A DNA stretch of 64,000 nucleotides from Leptospiraceae bacterium (GTDB lineage: Bacteria; Spirochaetota; Leptospiria; Leptospirales; Leptospiraceae). How positions within the stretch are numbered: the first letter of the stretch is position 1; every line of letters begins with the position of its first letter. The notes beneath the pieces were generated by a model. The model made no database searches. It was not told where the DNA came from and was given only the letters and a program-made list of their open reading frames with translations. Position numbers and translations under genes: made by a program. Location: positions 62,001-126,000 of the forward strand of contig JADJSX010000009.1 of the NCBI GenBank assembly GCA_016711485.1. The letters are read 5' to 3'. Below, piece after piece: positions 54,689-64,000 of the stretch.

Positions 54689-55483
54689 ATGAAGAATAAA
54701 TTGACGGAAAATACGATTCTAGATGGAATCCAAGAAGGCAAAACAATCGCAATGAATTGTTATACCCTCACTGACAAGTTTGTCAAAAATCTAGAAATTG
54801 TTCTTAGGAGTATTCTTAATCACTACGACAAAATTGAACTACTCCCTGCAATTTTTGGAACAACTCAGGAACTGGTCAATTGGACTTGTATCTCCAATAT
54901 GCGTTATATTTACTACCAACAAAACAATTTAGATCTAAACGATGAAGAAGTATTTAAAGAGAACGAAAGTCGTTTCCTCAATAGCATTAATAAAATTAAC
55001 TCTGCAAACTATCGCGACTATTTAAAATCAAATGATATGTATGTGCATATGGTCTTTGAACACCAAACCACAGGATTAAATGTAAAAGTTTACAATGTTT
55101 CAGAAAATACATTAGACCAAGAAAAATATCTCCGCACCTACTTAAAACAAGCTATGCATTATTCGAATGTTCTAGATTATTTTAAAGACCACCTTGAAGA
55201 TCCACAAGGAAAAAATATGGGTCTTGCATTTTCAATTATTATTTTAAAAGAATCAGGACTAAGACCTGATCTCATGCGAATTAGTAAGTCTGGAAAAGGT
55301 TGTTATTCAAGAATTGAAATTCCTTTTGTAAACGAATATGAATCTATTCGAGATAAAATTCTGAAAGATGAAATGATTGTTCCATTTGCAAGAAAGAGTC
55401 TAGTCCCACCGGAATTTCAAGCAGAACTAGAAAACAGAATAAAAACTATTGCAATAGATTCCTACGATTTTTTACAAAACTAA
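54689..55483 (+). CDS. Conserved-looking hypothetical protein, possible histidine-kinase-like ATPase fold
   Basis: The 264-residue protein has no signal or membrane segment. Its centre has KQAMHYSNVLDYFKDHLEDP and KNMGLAFSIIILKESGLRPD then MRISKSGKGCYSRIEIPFVN. The G-x-G-L-A-x-S-I run and following strands recall the G boxes of HATPase folds, but conserved Asn/Asp residues are not all visible. Function unknown. It converges on lepA with overlapping stops (55480-55483). Confidence 0.6.
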   Translation: MKNKLTENTILDGIQEGKTIAMNCYTLTDKFVKNLEIVLRSILNHYDKIELLPAIFGTTQELVNWTCISNMRYIYYQQNNLDLNDEEVFKENESRFLNSINKINSANYRDYLKSNDMYVHMVFEHQTTGLNVKVYNVSENTLDQEKYLRTYLKQAMHYSNVLDYFKDHLEDPQGKNMGLAFSIIILKESGLRPDLMRISKSGKGCYSRIEIPFVNEYESIRDKILKDEMIVPFARKSLVPPEFQAELENRIKTIAIDSYDFLQN

Positions 55484-57285
55484 TCGCCAGTTTTTAAGAC
55501 TGCTAAAAATGCTTCCTGAGGAATTTCTACGGAACCAAATTGTTTCATTCGTTTTTTCCCTTCTTTTTGTTTTTCTAACAGTTTTCGTTTACGTGAGATA
55601 TCTCCTCCATAACATTTTGCTGTTACGTTCTTTCTTACTGCTGAAATATTTTCGCGGGCTACAATTCGTGCACCTATACTTGCTTGTAACGCAATCAAAA
55701 ACTGTTGTCGTGGAATAAGCTCGCGTAACTTCTCAATTACCGATCTCCCCCTTGCTTCGGCTCTAGACTTATGAACGATAGTCGATAATGCATCCACAGG
55801 TTCAGCATTTACTAAAATATCTAATTTTACTAAGTTAGATTCTCTATATTCGGCAGGCTCGTAGTCTAACGAAGCGTAACCTTTGGTATAGGATTTTAAT
55901 TTATCATAGAATTCAAATATAAGTTCTGCGAGAGGAATTTCATACATCATTTGTACTTTATCTTCATCTAAGTAGACAGTATCTAAATGAACTCCTCTTT
56001 TTTCAATTACGAGTGACATGATATTTCCTACAAATTCATTGGGTGTAAATATGGTTGCTTTTACGAATGGTTCTTCCATTTTTTCGATGGATTGTGGTTC
56101 TGGAAATTTGGAAGGGTTGTCTATTTCGAAAACTTCTCCCTTGGTGTTTGTAATTCTATATTTTACAGATGGAGCTGTCGTAATTAACTCTAAGTTAAAT
56201 TCCCGTTCTAATCTCTCTTGAACAATTTCCATGTGAAGCAAACCGAGATAACCCACACGAAATCCAAATCCAAGTGCTAATGAATTTTCTCGTTCATAAA
56301 CGAGCGCCGCATCATTTAACTTTAGTTTTTCGATCGCTTCTACCAATTCATCAAACTGCTCACCATAAATTGGAAATAATCCGGAAAATACCATTGGTTT
56401 AGCTTCTTTATAACCAATAACAACTTCTGTAGCACGTTTATCAAAATTAGTAACAGTATCCCCACTTCTAGCATCCGCCACTTTTTTAATACCAGCTACA
56501 ATGTAACCTACATCACCAGCAGATAAAATATCTTGCGATAAGAGGTTAATACGATTTATCCCTACATCCGTAACAATAAAATCTGCGCCTCCACTCATCA
56601 TAAAAATGCGATCACCTTTTTTTACGGTTCCGTCCATGATTCGTACTTTTATAACGACACCCATGTAAGTATCAAAGTACGAATCATAAATCAATGCCTT
56701 GAGTGGTTTAGCCGGATCCCCAACAGGAGGAGGGATTAATTTACAAATAGATTCTAAAACTTCCCGTACATTTTGGCCTGTTTTGGCAGAAATAGAAATT
56801 GCTTCTGTGGAATCTAAACCGAGGCTATCCTCTATTAACTTCATACATTTAGGAATATCAGCACTAGGTAGGTCAATTTTATTAATAACAGGAATTATCT
56901 TTAAATCCGCTTCCATCGCCAAATATAGATTTGCCAAAGTCTGCGCCTCTACTCCTTGTGTCGCGTCTACGATAAGTAAAACTCCTTCACAAGCTTTGAG
57001 GGAACGTGATACCTCATAATTAAAGTCCACATGTCCCGGAGTATCGATTAGGTTAAGATAATATGTATTTCCGTCTTGAGAATGAAATTCGAGAGAAGCG
57101 TTATTTGCTTTTATAGTAATACCGCGTTCCCTTTCTATATCCATAGTGTCTAGGATTTGGTTTTTTTTCGTCCGCTCATCTGTTACCAGAGTAAGTTCGA
57201 GAAGCCTATCTGCTAAAGTAGACTTCCCATGGTCAATATGCGCAATGATTGAAAAATTTCGTGTGAGTTTTTGTTTGTCTGACAT
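55480..57285 (-). CDS. lepA: Elongation factor 4 (LepA)
   Basis: A translational GTPase that back-translocates stalled ribosomes. The 601-residue protein has the P-loop SIIAHIDHGKSTLADRLLEL (about residue 9), the G2/G3 region RERGITIKANNASLEF and IDTPGHVDFNYEVSRSLK, and the LepA C-terminal domain (AKCYGGDISRKRKLLEKQKE). Length and motifs are normal. It overlaps the convergent gene's stop by four bases. Confidence 0.97.
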   Translation of the reverse strand: MSDKQKLTRNFSIIAHIDHGKSTLADRLLELTLVTDERTKKNQILDTMDIERERGITIKANNASLEFHSQDGNTYYLNLIDTPGHVDFNYEVSRSLKACEGVLLIVDATQGVEAQTLANLYLAMEADLKIIPVINKIDLPSADIPKCMKLIEDSLGLDSTEAISISAKTGQNVREVLESICKLIPPPVGDPAKPLKALIYDSYFDTYMGVVIKVRIMDGTVKKGDRIFMMSGGADFIVTDVGINRINLLSQDILSAGDVGYIVAGIKKVADARSGDTVTNFDKRATEVVIGYKEAKPMVFSGLFPIYGEQFDELVEAIEKLKLNDAALVYERENSLALGFGFRVGYLGLLHMEIVQERLEREFNLELITTAPSVKYRITNTKGEVFEIDNPSKFPEPQSIEKMEEPFVKATIFTPNEFVGNIMSLVIEKRGVHLDTVYLDEDKVQMMYEIPLAELIFEFYDKLKSYTKGYASLDYEPAEYRESNLVKLDILVNAEPVDALSTIVHKSRAEARGRSVIEKLRELIPRQQFLIALQASIGARIVARENISAVRKNVTAKCYGGDISRKRKLLEKQKEGKKRMKQFGSVEIPQEAFLAVLKTGD

Positions 57286-57334
57286 TCTGTAATTTAAAAT
57301 TACAGAGGTCTCGTATTTAGCAAGTCATTTTGTC

Positions 57335-57715
57335 TTAGGCTTCGTCAGCTAAACGAATATCTTCTTGTGTGACAACACTTCTAGTGTATCGGATAAAATC
57401 TACGTCCCGAATGGTGATTATTCCCTGAGGCATAGTCGAATCTAACATTTTCACGATTTCTTCCACTCTGGCAGTAGACTCAATTATTTTTAGAACAATT
57501 GTAGAGTCTTTTGTCCAAAGATTACTAATGGCATCATCTGGATATTTTACTTTCAGGTCTGTCCCGTACCCGGCAGTAGATTTTAGTACGGTGCAACCCG
57601 TAATTCCCATAGAAATAAATTTATCAATCAAAGTTTTATAGAGGGGAGTCCCACCTAACATTTCCTTACTACTAATGTATATTGAAAGTTCTTTCTTTTG
57701 GTCTCTGATTTTCAT
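57335..57715 (-). CDS. DUF190 (PII-like) protein
   Basis: The 126-residue protein matches the DUF190 family, PII-like small trimeric regulators: ELSIYISSKEMLGGTPLYKT, GITGCTVLKSTAGYG (about 38-52), PVIV-like strand (DSTIVLKIIESTARVEEIVK), and PQGIITIRDVDF at the end. These are often next to CrcB fluoride channels or other transporters, but none is here. Function unknown. Confidence 0.82.
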   Translation of the reverse strand: MKIRDQKKELSIYISSKEMLGGTPLYKTLIDKFISMGITGCTVLKSTAGYGTDLKVKYPDDAISNLWTKDSTIVLKIIESTARVEEIVKMLDSTMPQGIITIRDVDFIRYTRSVVTQEDIRLADEA

Positions 57716-58015
57716 AAATTCCTCTTTGTTTTTGAATAGTAAATCTTATGATTTGAATGTAAAGATTAATCTTTCTAAGAACCAGAAAAAATAACAGATA
57801 TATACCAAATACTCCTCTTCCCATGAAAGAAAAGAAAAAAGTAAGGATAATAAACCCACTCTGGGACGAAGTAGTTTGGCGACTGTGTAAGAGCATTAGC
57901 CACAGAGACGTGGCGTTTTGAAGCATTCTAGAAACGACAATCTTTGCTTTTACATAGTTTCACTATAACTGAGATAAAAATACATTGATTTGCTAACCAA
58001 ATCCTACTTTGGACT
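57716..58015. repeat. Gap with a partial MITE-like copy C
   Basis: 57819-57895 matches the right part of the MITE-like element (CTTCCCATGAAAGAAAAG to GTAGTTTGGCGACT). The terminal repeat is altered (GTGTAAGAGCATTAGCC) and the left half is missing. CACAGAGACGTGGCG follows at 57901. Confidence 0.6.
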
Positions 58016-61000
58016 TTATTTTATATTAAGTTTTATTAATTTTTTTTTCACTAAAATTGCTTGGATGTTTTCAGGATCTTGTTTTAATGCTTTTTTTGTC
58101 ATCTCTAATGAACGTGTATAATCTTTGAAATAAAAATAAATTTCGGCTAAATTGGTTAGATTTTTCAACATATCAGGAAATCGATACTTTAACCTTTCGG
58201 CTGTTTCAAGAGCTTTCAAAAGATTTCCAGCTCTCTTGTATGCGATAGACGCTATGTATATATATTCAAATTCCTTAGGATGAATTTCTGAAAATTTTTC
58301 TGCTAGAATTGCGGCTCTCTGAAAATTTCTTCCGTGCAAATGCACATTGATTATAGTTTTATTTAACTGAATATGACTAGAACTTTTGCGATAGGCGGCT
58401 TCTAAAATTTCTACAGCTTTGGCGTGCCCTTTACGATTTTGATATGGTTTTGCTTCTACTAACATTTCGTCTACTTCTTCCATGTCTAAATCGATGACAA
58501 AATCCATTACATGATAGTCGTATTCCACTCTAATAAGCGACAAATCATCAGTAATCTCACCCATTTGAGAAATAACAGAATAAATCTGTTTTAAATCGCC
58601 TTTGCCTTCTTCAATTTTAGGTAAAATCCATTTTTCCTCATCATTAATAATCCTTTCCCCTTCTCCGCCTACTCCGAGAAAAATATCATCTTTTCCATCC
58701 GAGCCAGAAATAATAATATCACCCGGTAACATTTGGAAAGTCTGGACAAATACGGAACTTTGCATATCAATCGTTCCTAATTTACGAAGTAAACTGCTTT
58801 CTTCGATAAACGTCGCTTTGCCGTCACGATATAAAATTGTGTACGGATGTTCTGCATTTACATAGTACATAAATCCTGTATCGTCTTCAACAAGACCCAT
58901 TAAAATGGATACAAGCATTGATCCTTTAAAACTTTCGAATACTTTGTGTAATTCTACAAATGTATTTCTAAGCCATTTTTCCGGATACTCTTCTTGCATT
59001 TCGTGACTGTATTTAGTCCGTTGGATGATAGATTGAAAAACTGAACCTAATACAAGTGCCCCACCCGCTCCTTGCATTGACTTACCCATAGCATCCGCAT
59101 TTAAAAATACACTCATTGGGCGGTTACGTAGTGTTATGTTGTAGGATACACAAATATCCCCACCAATTTCTTCTTTATAAGATCTAAATTGAAATTTCTT
59201 TTTTTGAGAAATTAAAAAATCAACATGAACTCGCTCACTTTTATTATTATTTTTTCCAAGTGGCTTTATTAGTAAGGAAGTTAAAAAATAATCCCCATCT
59301 TGGTGGGTTTTCAAATGTTGAATTTCTTGGAGAGTTGTCATCAGCTCAGAGGTTCTAACATTTACTTTTGTTTCTAATTCGACAGCATGCCTTTGCAGTC
59401 TTTGTTTTGCACCTCGAATTGACCTCACCATCCGATTAAAAGATTGTCCCAAAAATCCCAATTCATCGGAAACTGAGACAGGTATACGAACAAAATAATC
59501 ACCTTTATTTACTTTGGTTACTCCTGTCATAAGAGAATTTAGTGGTTTAATAAGTGCGCCATATAAAAAAATTCTAAATCCAAATAATACTAAACCGACT
59601 ACAGAGAGAATAACAATTGTATACCGCAAAGAGGTAGTATGAATATATTTTCGAAAAGAAAGATATTGAAAACCTACTTCGTACATTCGTTTGTATTTTA
59701 TATCAGAGTAAAAATACGAAACATAATGTTCTCCCGATTTTAAATCAGTCCTATAAAATCTAGTGCCAGTCGGACGCATAACGGAAACAAACCAAAGGAT
59801 TTCTTTTTTTAACTCATTTCCTTCTGAACGAGATGTTTCCAGATAAGAAATCATACTTGTTTTGAAAGGTTGGAACATAGGTTCATTTTTAGAATCCAAA
59901 TATAAATAGAGAGTTTTCCGAAAATTATCCTCAGTTATTCGATTTATTTCTTTTCGTTTCACTACTAACATTTTTTCAAGACTTTGCAGATGAGATAACA
60001 CGTTTGTTTCTTCTATTTCTGTCTTAGAATTTTTGAGATAATCCAGGATAGAAATTTTATAGGAGGACAAATGAATTGGCATAGTGTCCAATAATAAGGA
60101 CATTTTATCATAAGACTCAGTTGTTTTTTTAGATGTTTGCAATTTCGAAATGGAATCATAGTAAAATGAGTTTATCATTTCGATTTTCATCCCTGTTAAA
60201 TCTAAACTTGCTTCTAATGCAGTAGTTTGTGATAAAAAGTAATCTTTTTCCAAACTATAGTATTTAATATAACGTAAGTCTTCAGGACTGGTAATTTGAT
60301 GTAAAATTAAACTTACATCTTTTGTTTTAATTTCATCAAAGGTATTTTCTCTATCTCGAATCGAAAAATAACCTACTGCTTGTAATACCATAAAAAAAGT
60401 TACAAGGCTAATTCCTATTATCTTCGTCATAAAGGAAGATTTATCTTTTTTGTTATTAATATATACAACGACAAGAGAAAAAGTACCAAGCATTACAAGG
60501 AGGGCAAAATAACTAAAAAATGTACCTCGTTCTAGTAAACCTTTACGACTTAAAATATTTGCGACAGCCGGCACAATCGTAATCACCATAGCGGATAACA
60601 AAAGACCAATTAACACCCAAACATCCTTTCCGTGTGCATGGTATATTTTCCAAAGTCCAGCAAACATAATAAATACAACAGCTATTAGTAAAATGATACC
60701 AACAAACTCTTGCACCAGATCAGCATCAAAATCCCAATAGTGACCGGAAAAATTATAATCTAAAGGAGATTGGCAGGTCACAAAAACATAGTATCCCCAA
60801 ACGCAAAAAGTAAATAACCAACCAAAGTAGAGTGTAAAACTAGCAATTTTCGTTTTTTTATTTTCTGGAAAATACAAAAAAAATAAAATTAAATGAACAG
60901 AAGCAGGTAAGGAAATAATCGCGCTTATCCAACGAGTGTATACTGAGTAAGGATTGTACCAGGCAAAATTTATAAAATAATTAAGTGGAACAAGACCAAA

Positions 61001-61156
61001 TAATAAATATACTACCCCTAAATGAAAAGTTGATTTTGTTTTGTTCTGAATTCCAAGTAAAAAAGCAGAAGTCAAAAAAAAGAACAAAGTAGGAATAAGG
61101 GAACCCACTGCCGCAAAGTTAAAGTAAATTTGATTTGTAAATTCGAAGATGCCCAT
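58016..61156 (-). CDS. Membrane SpoIIE-type PP2C phosphatase with 7-helix sensor, HAMP and TPR domains
   Basis: A 1046-residue signalling protein. Residues 1-260 contain about eight hydrophobic helices, followed by a long extracytoplasmic region (about 270-500) and a further helix. HAMP-like region (LIKPLNSLMTGVTKVNKGDY, about 535-590), coiled coil, then the SpoIIE/RsbU phosphatase domain with EEIGGDICVSYNITL and FLNADAMGKSMQGAGGALVL (about 670-700). Four to five TPR repeats end it (for example RAAILAEKFSEIHPKEFEYI). Such proteins dephosphorylate anti-sigma-antagonists in partner-switching. No partner gene is adjacent. Confidence 0.9.
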   Translation of the reverse strand: MGIFEFTNQIYFNFAAVGSLIPTLFFFLTSAFLLGIQNKTKSTFHLGVVYLLFGLVPLNYFINFAWYNPYSVYTRWISAIISLPASVHLILFFLYFPENKKTKIASFTLYFGWLFTFCVWGYYVFVTCQSPLDYNFSGHYWDFDADLVQEFVGIILLIAVVFIMFAGLWKIYHAHGKDVWVLIGLLLSAMVITIVPAVANILSRKGLLERGTFFSYFALLVMLGTFSLVVVYINNKKDKSSFMTKIIGISLVTFFMVLQAVGYFSIRDRENTFDEIKTKDVSLILHQITSPEDLRYIKYYSLEKDYFLSQTTALEASLDLTGMKIEMINSFYYDSISKLQTSKKTTESYDKMSLLLDTMPIHLSSYKISILDYLKNSKTEIEETNVLSHLQSLEKMLVVKRKEINRITEDNFRKTLYLYLDSKNEPMFQPFKTSMISYLETSRSEGNELKKEILWFVSVMRPTGTRFYRTDLKSGEHYVSYFYSDIKYKRMYEVGFQYLSFRKYIHTTSLRYTIVILSVVGLVLFGFRIFLYGALIKPLNSLMTGVTKVNKGDYFVRIPVSVSDELGFLGQSFNRMVRSIRGAKQRLQRHAVELETKVNVRTSELMTTLQEIQHLKTHQDGDYFLTSLLIKPLGKNNNKSERVHVDFLISQKKKFQFRSYKEEIGGDICVSYNITLRNRPMSVFLNADAMGKSMQGAGGALVLGSVFQSIIQRTKYSHEMQEEYPEKWLRNTFVELHKVFESFKGSMLVSILMGLVEDDTGFMYYVNAEHPYTILYRDGKATFIEESSLLRKLGTIDMQSSVFVQTFQMLPGDIIISGSDGKDDIFLGVGGEGERIINDEEKWILPKIEEGKGDLKQIYSVISQMGEITDDLSLIRVEYDYHVMDFVIDLDMEEVDEMLVEAKPYQNRKGHAKAVEILEAAYRKSSSHIQLNKTIINVHLHGRNFQRAAILAEKFSEIHPKEFEYIYIASIAYKRAGNLLKALETAERLKYRFPDMLKNLTNLAEIYFYFKDYTRSLEMTKKALKQDPENIQAILVKKKLIKLNIK

Positions 61157-61431
61157 AAATCAGGGGCTAAAGATAAAAGGATTCCTAGAAAACGCAAGCA
61201 ATTATTATCAATATTGATTAATTTTTAATGCGGGACGGGGCTTTACTCTCAGGTTTGCTCCTTCTTCGTCACGCTTACTCAGTGACTGAGCCTTTTACTA
61301 ATTCTACTCGTAGAGCCTGTCTGGTCACTGAGCTTGCACTGAGGCTCCTCGAATGTGCAGCTTGCTTCCTCGTTAGCGTATGGATTCGGTGCGCTTTTGC
61401 TTACTCACCACAAGTCGAATGTGACCAAATT
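61157..61431. repeat. Gap with CACTGAG-type repeats
   Basis: Three runs of TTACTCAGTGACTGAGCC / GGTCACTGAGCTTGCACTGA type sequence lie at 61275-61345. They resemble the very common 'CTTGCACTGAG...TCGAA' bacterial dispersed repeat and are related to the right arm of the composite element at 23 and 29 kb. No gene. Confidence 0.55.
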
Positions 61432-62625
61432 CTAAAATTCTACAATCTGCTCTTTCATCGAATCATATCTATATCTTATAATCTCACCAGATAAAATTAA
61501 ATGTATAGTCTCTTCAATGATAGCCAGTGGAGCAATGAACCATTCACGAGGAGTGTGTCTATTACCATCCTTATCAAATACGTCCAGATTCAAACAAGCC
61601 TTTCCAAAAAAATTATGCAAGAGTTGTTCTAACTTCTGCGGGTTCATATTAAAACATTTATAGGTCATCACGATATGAACATCAGCCATTAGGTAAGTTG
61701 GTTCTTGGCTTGCGTTTTTGATTCGCTCTTCAACGGCTACTGTGGAATAGCCTATCTTGTATAGATTTTGAATTTCTTTGATTTCTTGCTTAGTGCTTTT
61801 GGATTTAAGAATGTAAATGAACCCTGCTTCTATGTCTTCGTCTGTCACATTACTAAATTTCTCTGCAAAGATTTCATTTACTTTGTCAATGTTTTCCGAA
61901 ACTGCTTTTCCATTAGCCAGTAAGATTTTATATAAAGAGCGAGAGAGCATATTGGATTCAGTTCCATTCTCGAAGATAATGCGTGTTCGCCCATCTTTAC
62001 GAACTCTGCTTCCGCTTTTATACTTCTGGACTTTTTCTTCATCTTCAATGGATTCGACAAACAATAAGACTCCATTGTGAACGTAGAATTCTTTTTCTCT
62101 TAATATCTTTTGAGAAAACGGCATTAACTTTCTTTTCTTATTCTTCAAGTCATTCTGACAACTCTTGAATAATTCTTCATACTTCTTAAAATCTTTGCAA
62201 ACTTTCCGTTTTGCCACAAAGTCAGTGGCGGCACGGTCGTCTTGTTTTTTGATATGTTTTAAAGTAAAAATACTTTCCGAGTCGTCTTCTAGTAATCCTA
62301 GCGAATCATCATTAAAAATATCCTCCAAGGAATTGATTTCTTTGGGTTTAATTGCTAGTAACCCAAACAAGTCATGACTTTTTAAAATCTCAACCTTCGT
62401 CGGATTTTCTCGGAGTCCTTTTAATCTGGTATAAAGTTGATGCTCTTGGATTCCGCCTGTCTGGTTTGGCTCGCGATTGTTTTTTTCATAAAATTCATTG
62501 ATTTCTTGAAAGGAAGCAACGAGTCTTTCCTCTTCATTGCGCGCAGGTGAAGCAGAGGGTTTAATCGTTAGTAACCCGAAAGGATCGTTTGCAAAAATTT
62601 CATCTAGAACTTTAGATTTATCCAT
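61432..62625 (-). CDS. GIY-YIG nuclease (T5orf172-like) protein
   Basis: The 397-residue protein has a C-terminal GIY-YIG-like nuclease domain: GFIYILKSKSTKQEIKEIQN (GxY-type first strand), LYKIGYSTVAVEERIKNASQ (YKIG with Arg), and QKLEQLLHNFFGKACLNLDV. This is the T5orf172/MUG113 type. N-terminal repeats of FGLLAIKPKEINSLEDI-like segments are seen three times. Its ATG overlaps the stop of the helicase gene by eight bases. I infer a nuclease-helicase pair. Confidence 0.82.
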   Translation of the reverse strand: MDKSKVLDEIFANDPFGLLTIKPSASPARNEEERLVASFQEINEFYEKNNREPNQTGGIQEHQLYTRLKGLRENPTKVEILKSHDLFGLLAIKPKEINSLEDIFNDDSLGLLEDDSESIFTLKHIKKQDDRAATDFVAKRKVCKDFKKYEELFKSCQNDLKNKKRKLMPFSQKILREKEFYVHNGVLLFVESIEDEEKVQKYKSGSRVRKDGRTRIIFENGTESNMLSRSLYKILLANGKAVSENIDKVNEIFAEKFSNVTDEDIEAGFIYILKSKSTKQEIKEIQNLYKIGYSTVAVEERIKNASQEPTYLMADVHIVMTYKCFNMNPQKLEQLLHNFFGKACLNLDVFDKDGNRHTPREWFIAPLAIIEETIHLILSGEIIRYRYDSMKEQIVEF

Positions 62626-64000
62626 TTGCTTTCTTTCGTTTTTCTTCTTTTAAGTAGATAATACATTCTGCCATCCTGCGCTCGAGTGGATCAGGAGATT
62701 GTAGATTTGGTTCTCTATCAAATGTTTTTCTAAAATCGAGTATCTTAGGCCAGAGAATTTTTGCTTCTTCAAAATCCATTGTTATCCGCGTAGCCTCAAT
62801 TGCATCTTGGATGACTTTTAAAACTCTTGCTGTCACAGACTTAGATAAAATCTCAAATGCTTTTTGGAATGGATTAATCTGATCAATTAAATCAATATGC
62901 AAATCGTCAATATTTACAAATTTGTCTGCCATGCGGATAAATCGTTTGTCTCCTACTTCTTTGATTTCTCCATTCTTCACAACAGAATCAAGAACTACAT
63001 GTTGCCTGACTTCTTCTACCTCCGCTTCTGACAATTCTGGATATTTAATTTGAATGATTTTAGGAATTAAAACTTTGTTGATTACCTCCGGGTCAACGTT
63101 ACCCGGCATAGCTTTGAGCATTGTATCATCTTGCAAAATGGTAGCTTTTAAGTCATTCAAGTCGGATTCGATTATATCCCGCACTCTTTTAGAAGAAGGA
63201 GTTTTAAATCCTCTGACTTTGATTTCCCCTGCTTCTGATTTATCCTCATCAGAAAGTTTTGTTTTAAATTTAAAGTTAGGGGCTAACACTTGTTCCATTA
63301 AGAGAGATGCTGTAATTGCTTTTAGCATATTGTTGACTGAAACCTTTACGATATCGTCTGACGCATCGGGTTGTGCTATAAGGTTTGTAAATTGAGCATG
63401 GGTTTTATTATTACTGTCTCTTGTGCATCGTCCAATGATTTGAATGATTTCGGTGAGCGAGCCTCTATAACCAACTGTCAAAGCGTGCTCACAATAAGGC
63501 CAGTCAAATCCTTCTTTTGCCATGCCGAGTGCGATGATTAAATCCATATCGTCTACTGATTTCATATTCCGTAAATAGTTTTGGATTTTATCACGGTCTT
63601 TTGGATTGTCGTTTACTAGGTCGGCGATTTTTAACATCTTTCCGTCTTTGCGCTTCAAGTGGATAACGCCTGTATCCGCATCTACTTTTTTCACATCACC
63701 TATTGCATCTAAAATAGAATCTACTTCTTGGTGTTTGTCTTTTGTAGACTCACCGGAATTTACATTAGGTATATGTAATATAGTTTTTTTATTTGTATCT
63801 AAGATTTCCAAAATGGCAGAAGTATATTTCCCCTGATAGAAATGATAGCCAATACCTAACGTCTTTAAATAAGTATAACCGTTGAGCTGTTCGTAGTAGT
63901 TGTAGCTAACCTTGGTAAACCGCGCTTCATCTTCTGGCTTTAAGACAGGAACACTATCGCCTCGAAAGTAAGAACCAGTCATGGCAATCACATGGGCGTT
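62618..64000 (-). CDS. DEAD/DEAH-box helicase C-terminal part, runs off window
   Basis: About 460 residues, entering from the right edge with AMTGSYFRGDSVPVLKPEDE, then SVDDMDLIIALGMAKEGFDW, GYRGSLTEIIQIIGRCTRDS (helicase motif VI), ending QSPDPLERRMAECIIYLKEE. The Walker A/B motifs must lie beyond the window. The overlap with the downstream GIY-YIG gene (62618-62625) shows a coupled pair. Function as an anti-phage or repair system is inferred. Confidence 0.83.
   Translation of the reverse strand, partial: NAHVIAMTGSYFRGDSVPVLKPEDEARFTKVSYNYYEQLNGYTYLKTLGIGYHFYQGKYTSAILEILDTNKKTILHIPNVNSGESTKDKHQEVDSILDAIGDVKKVDADTGVIHLKRKDGKMLKIADLVNDNPKDRDKIQNYLRNMKSVDDMDLIIALGMAKEGFDWPYCEHALTVGYRGSLTEIIQIIGRCTRDSNNKTHAQFTNLIAQPDASDDIVKVSVNNMLKAITASLLMEQVLAPNFKFKTKLSDEDKSEAGEIKVRGFKTPSSKRVRDIIESDLNDLKATILQDDTMLKAMPGNVDPEVINKVLIPKIIQIKYPELSEAEVEEVRQHVVLDSVVKNGEIKEVGDKRFIRMADKFVNIDDLHIDLIDQINPFQKAFEILSKSVTARVLKVIQDAIEATRITMDFEEAKILWPKILDFRKTFDREPNLQSPDPLERRMAECIIYLKEEKRKKANG

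Overview
The window is low-GC, gene-dense DNA and most likely comes from a spirochete of the Leptospira group (Leptospiraceae). This rests on recognised families: many lipoproteins with spirochaete-type lipoboxes, an imelysin-like lipoprotein next to a TonB-dependent receptor, a 7TM-DISM adenylate/guanylate cyclase, a HAMP-SpoIIE-TPR phosphatase, a vitamin-K-dependent gamma-carboxylase homologue and DUF1566 lipoproteins. The taxon is an inference. I found no rRNA or tRNA gene.

Layout. 1-17.3 kb is mostly ordinary chromosome: a partial thiolase coupled to a CASTOR/POLLUX-like channel, an iron-uptake type operon (NHL lipoprotein, imelysin lipoprotein, TonB receptor), a gamma-carboxylase homologue, tyrS, a membrane cyclase, glpD and a methyl-accepting protein. 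17.3-22.3 kb is a mobile-element landing zone: a PilZ gene truncated by a MITE-like repeat, the repeat split by an IS3-family element, and that split again by an intact ISAs1-family element with a 10-bp target duplication. A broken SGNH hydrolase and small lipoprotein genes follow. 22.7-29.8 kb is an array of six toxin-antitoxin modules (PIN, DUF5615 and RelE toxins) separated by copies and half copies of a composite inverted-repeat element and by at least five fragments of one DUF559 gene. Four of the six toxins carry a single frameshift or nonsense lesion, while five of the six antitoxin or partner genes are open.

29.8-36.9 kb holds surface lipoproteins, a decayed second IS3 element, a HigBA-type pair with a palindromic operator and a DUF4143 ATPase. 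37.1-40.6 kb is a dead LytS/LytTR-like two-component pair with a nucleotidyltransferase between the two genes. 40.7-48.9 kb is the most unusual island: an ADP-ribosyltransferase-like gene with a small partner, a nuclease-ParA fusion, an ankyrin protein, a nuclease-helicase ending in four tandem GW..WG.WLGTG repeats, and a methyltransferase. This is the best candidate for an undescribed defence or conflict system, but that function is inference from domain architecture.

49.3-61.2 kb returns to core genes (prfA, EcsC-like protein, SppA-type protease, lepA, DUF190 protein, SpoIIE-type regulator). The right edge has a helicase and a GIY-YIG nuclease in overlapping frames, a second possible defence locus. 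Dispersed palindromic repeats fill most intergenic gaps and have produced several gene truncations.
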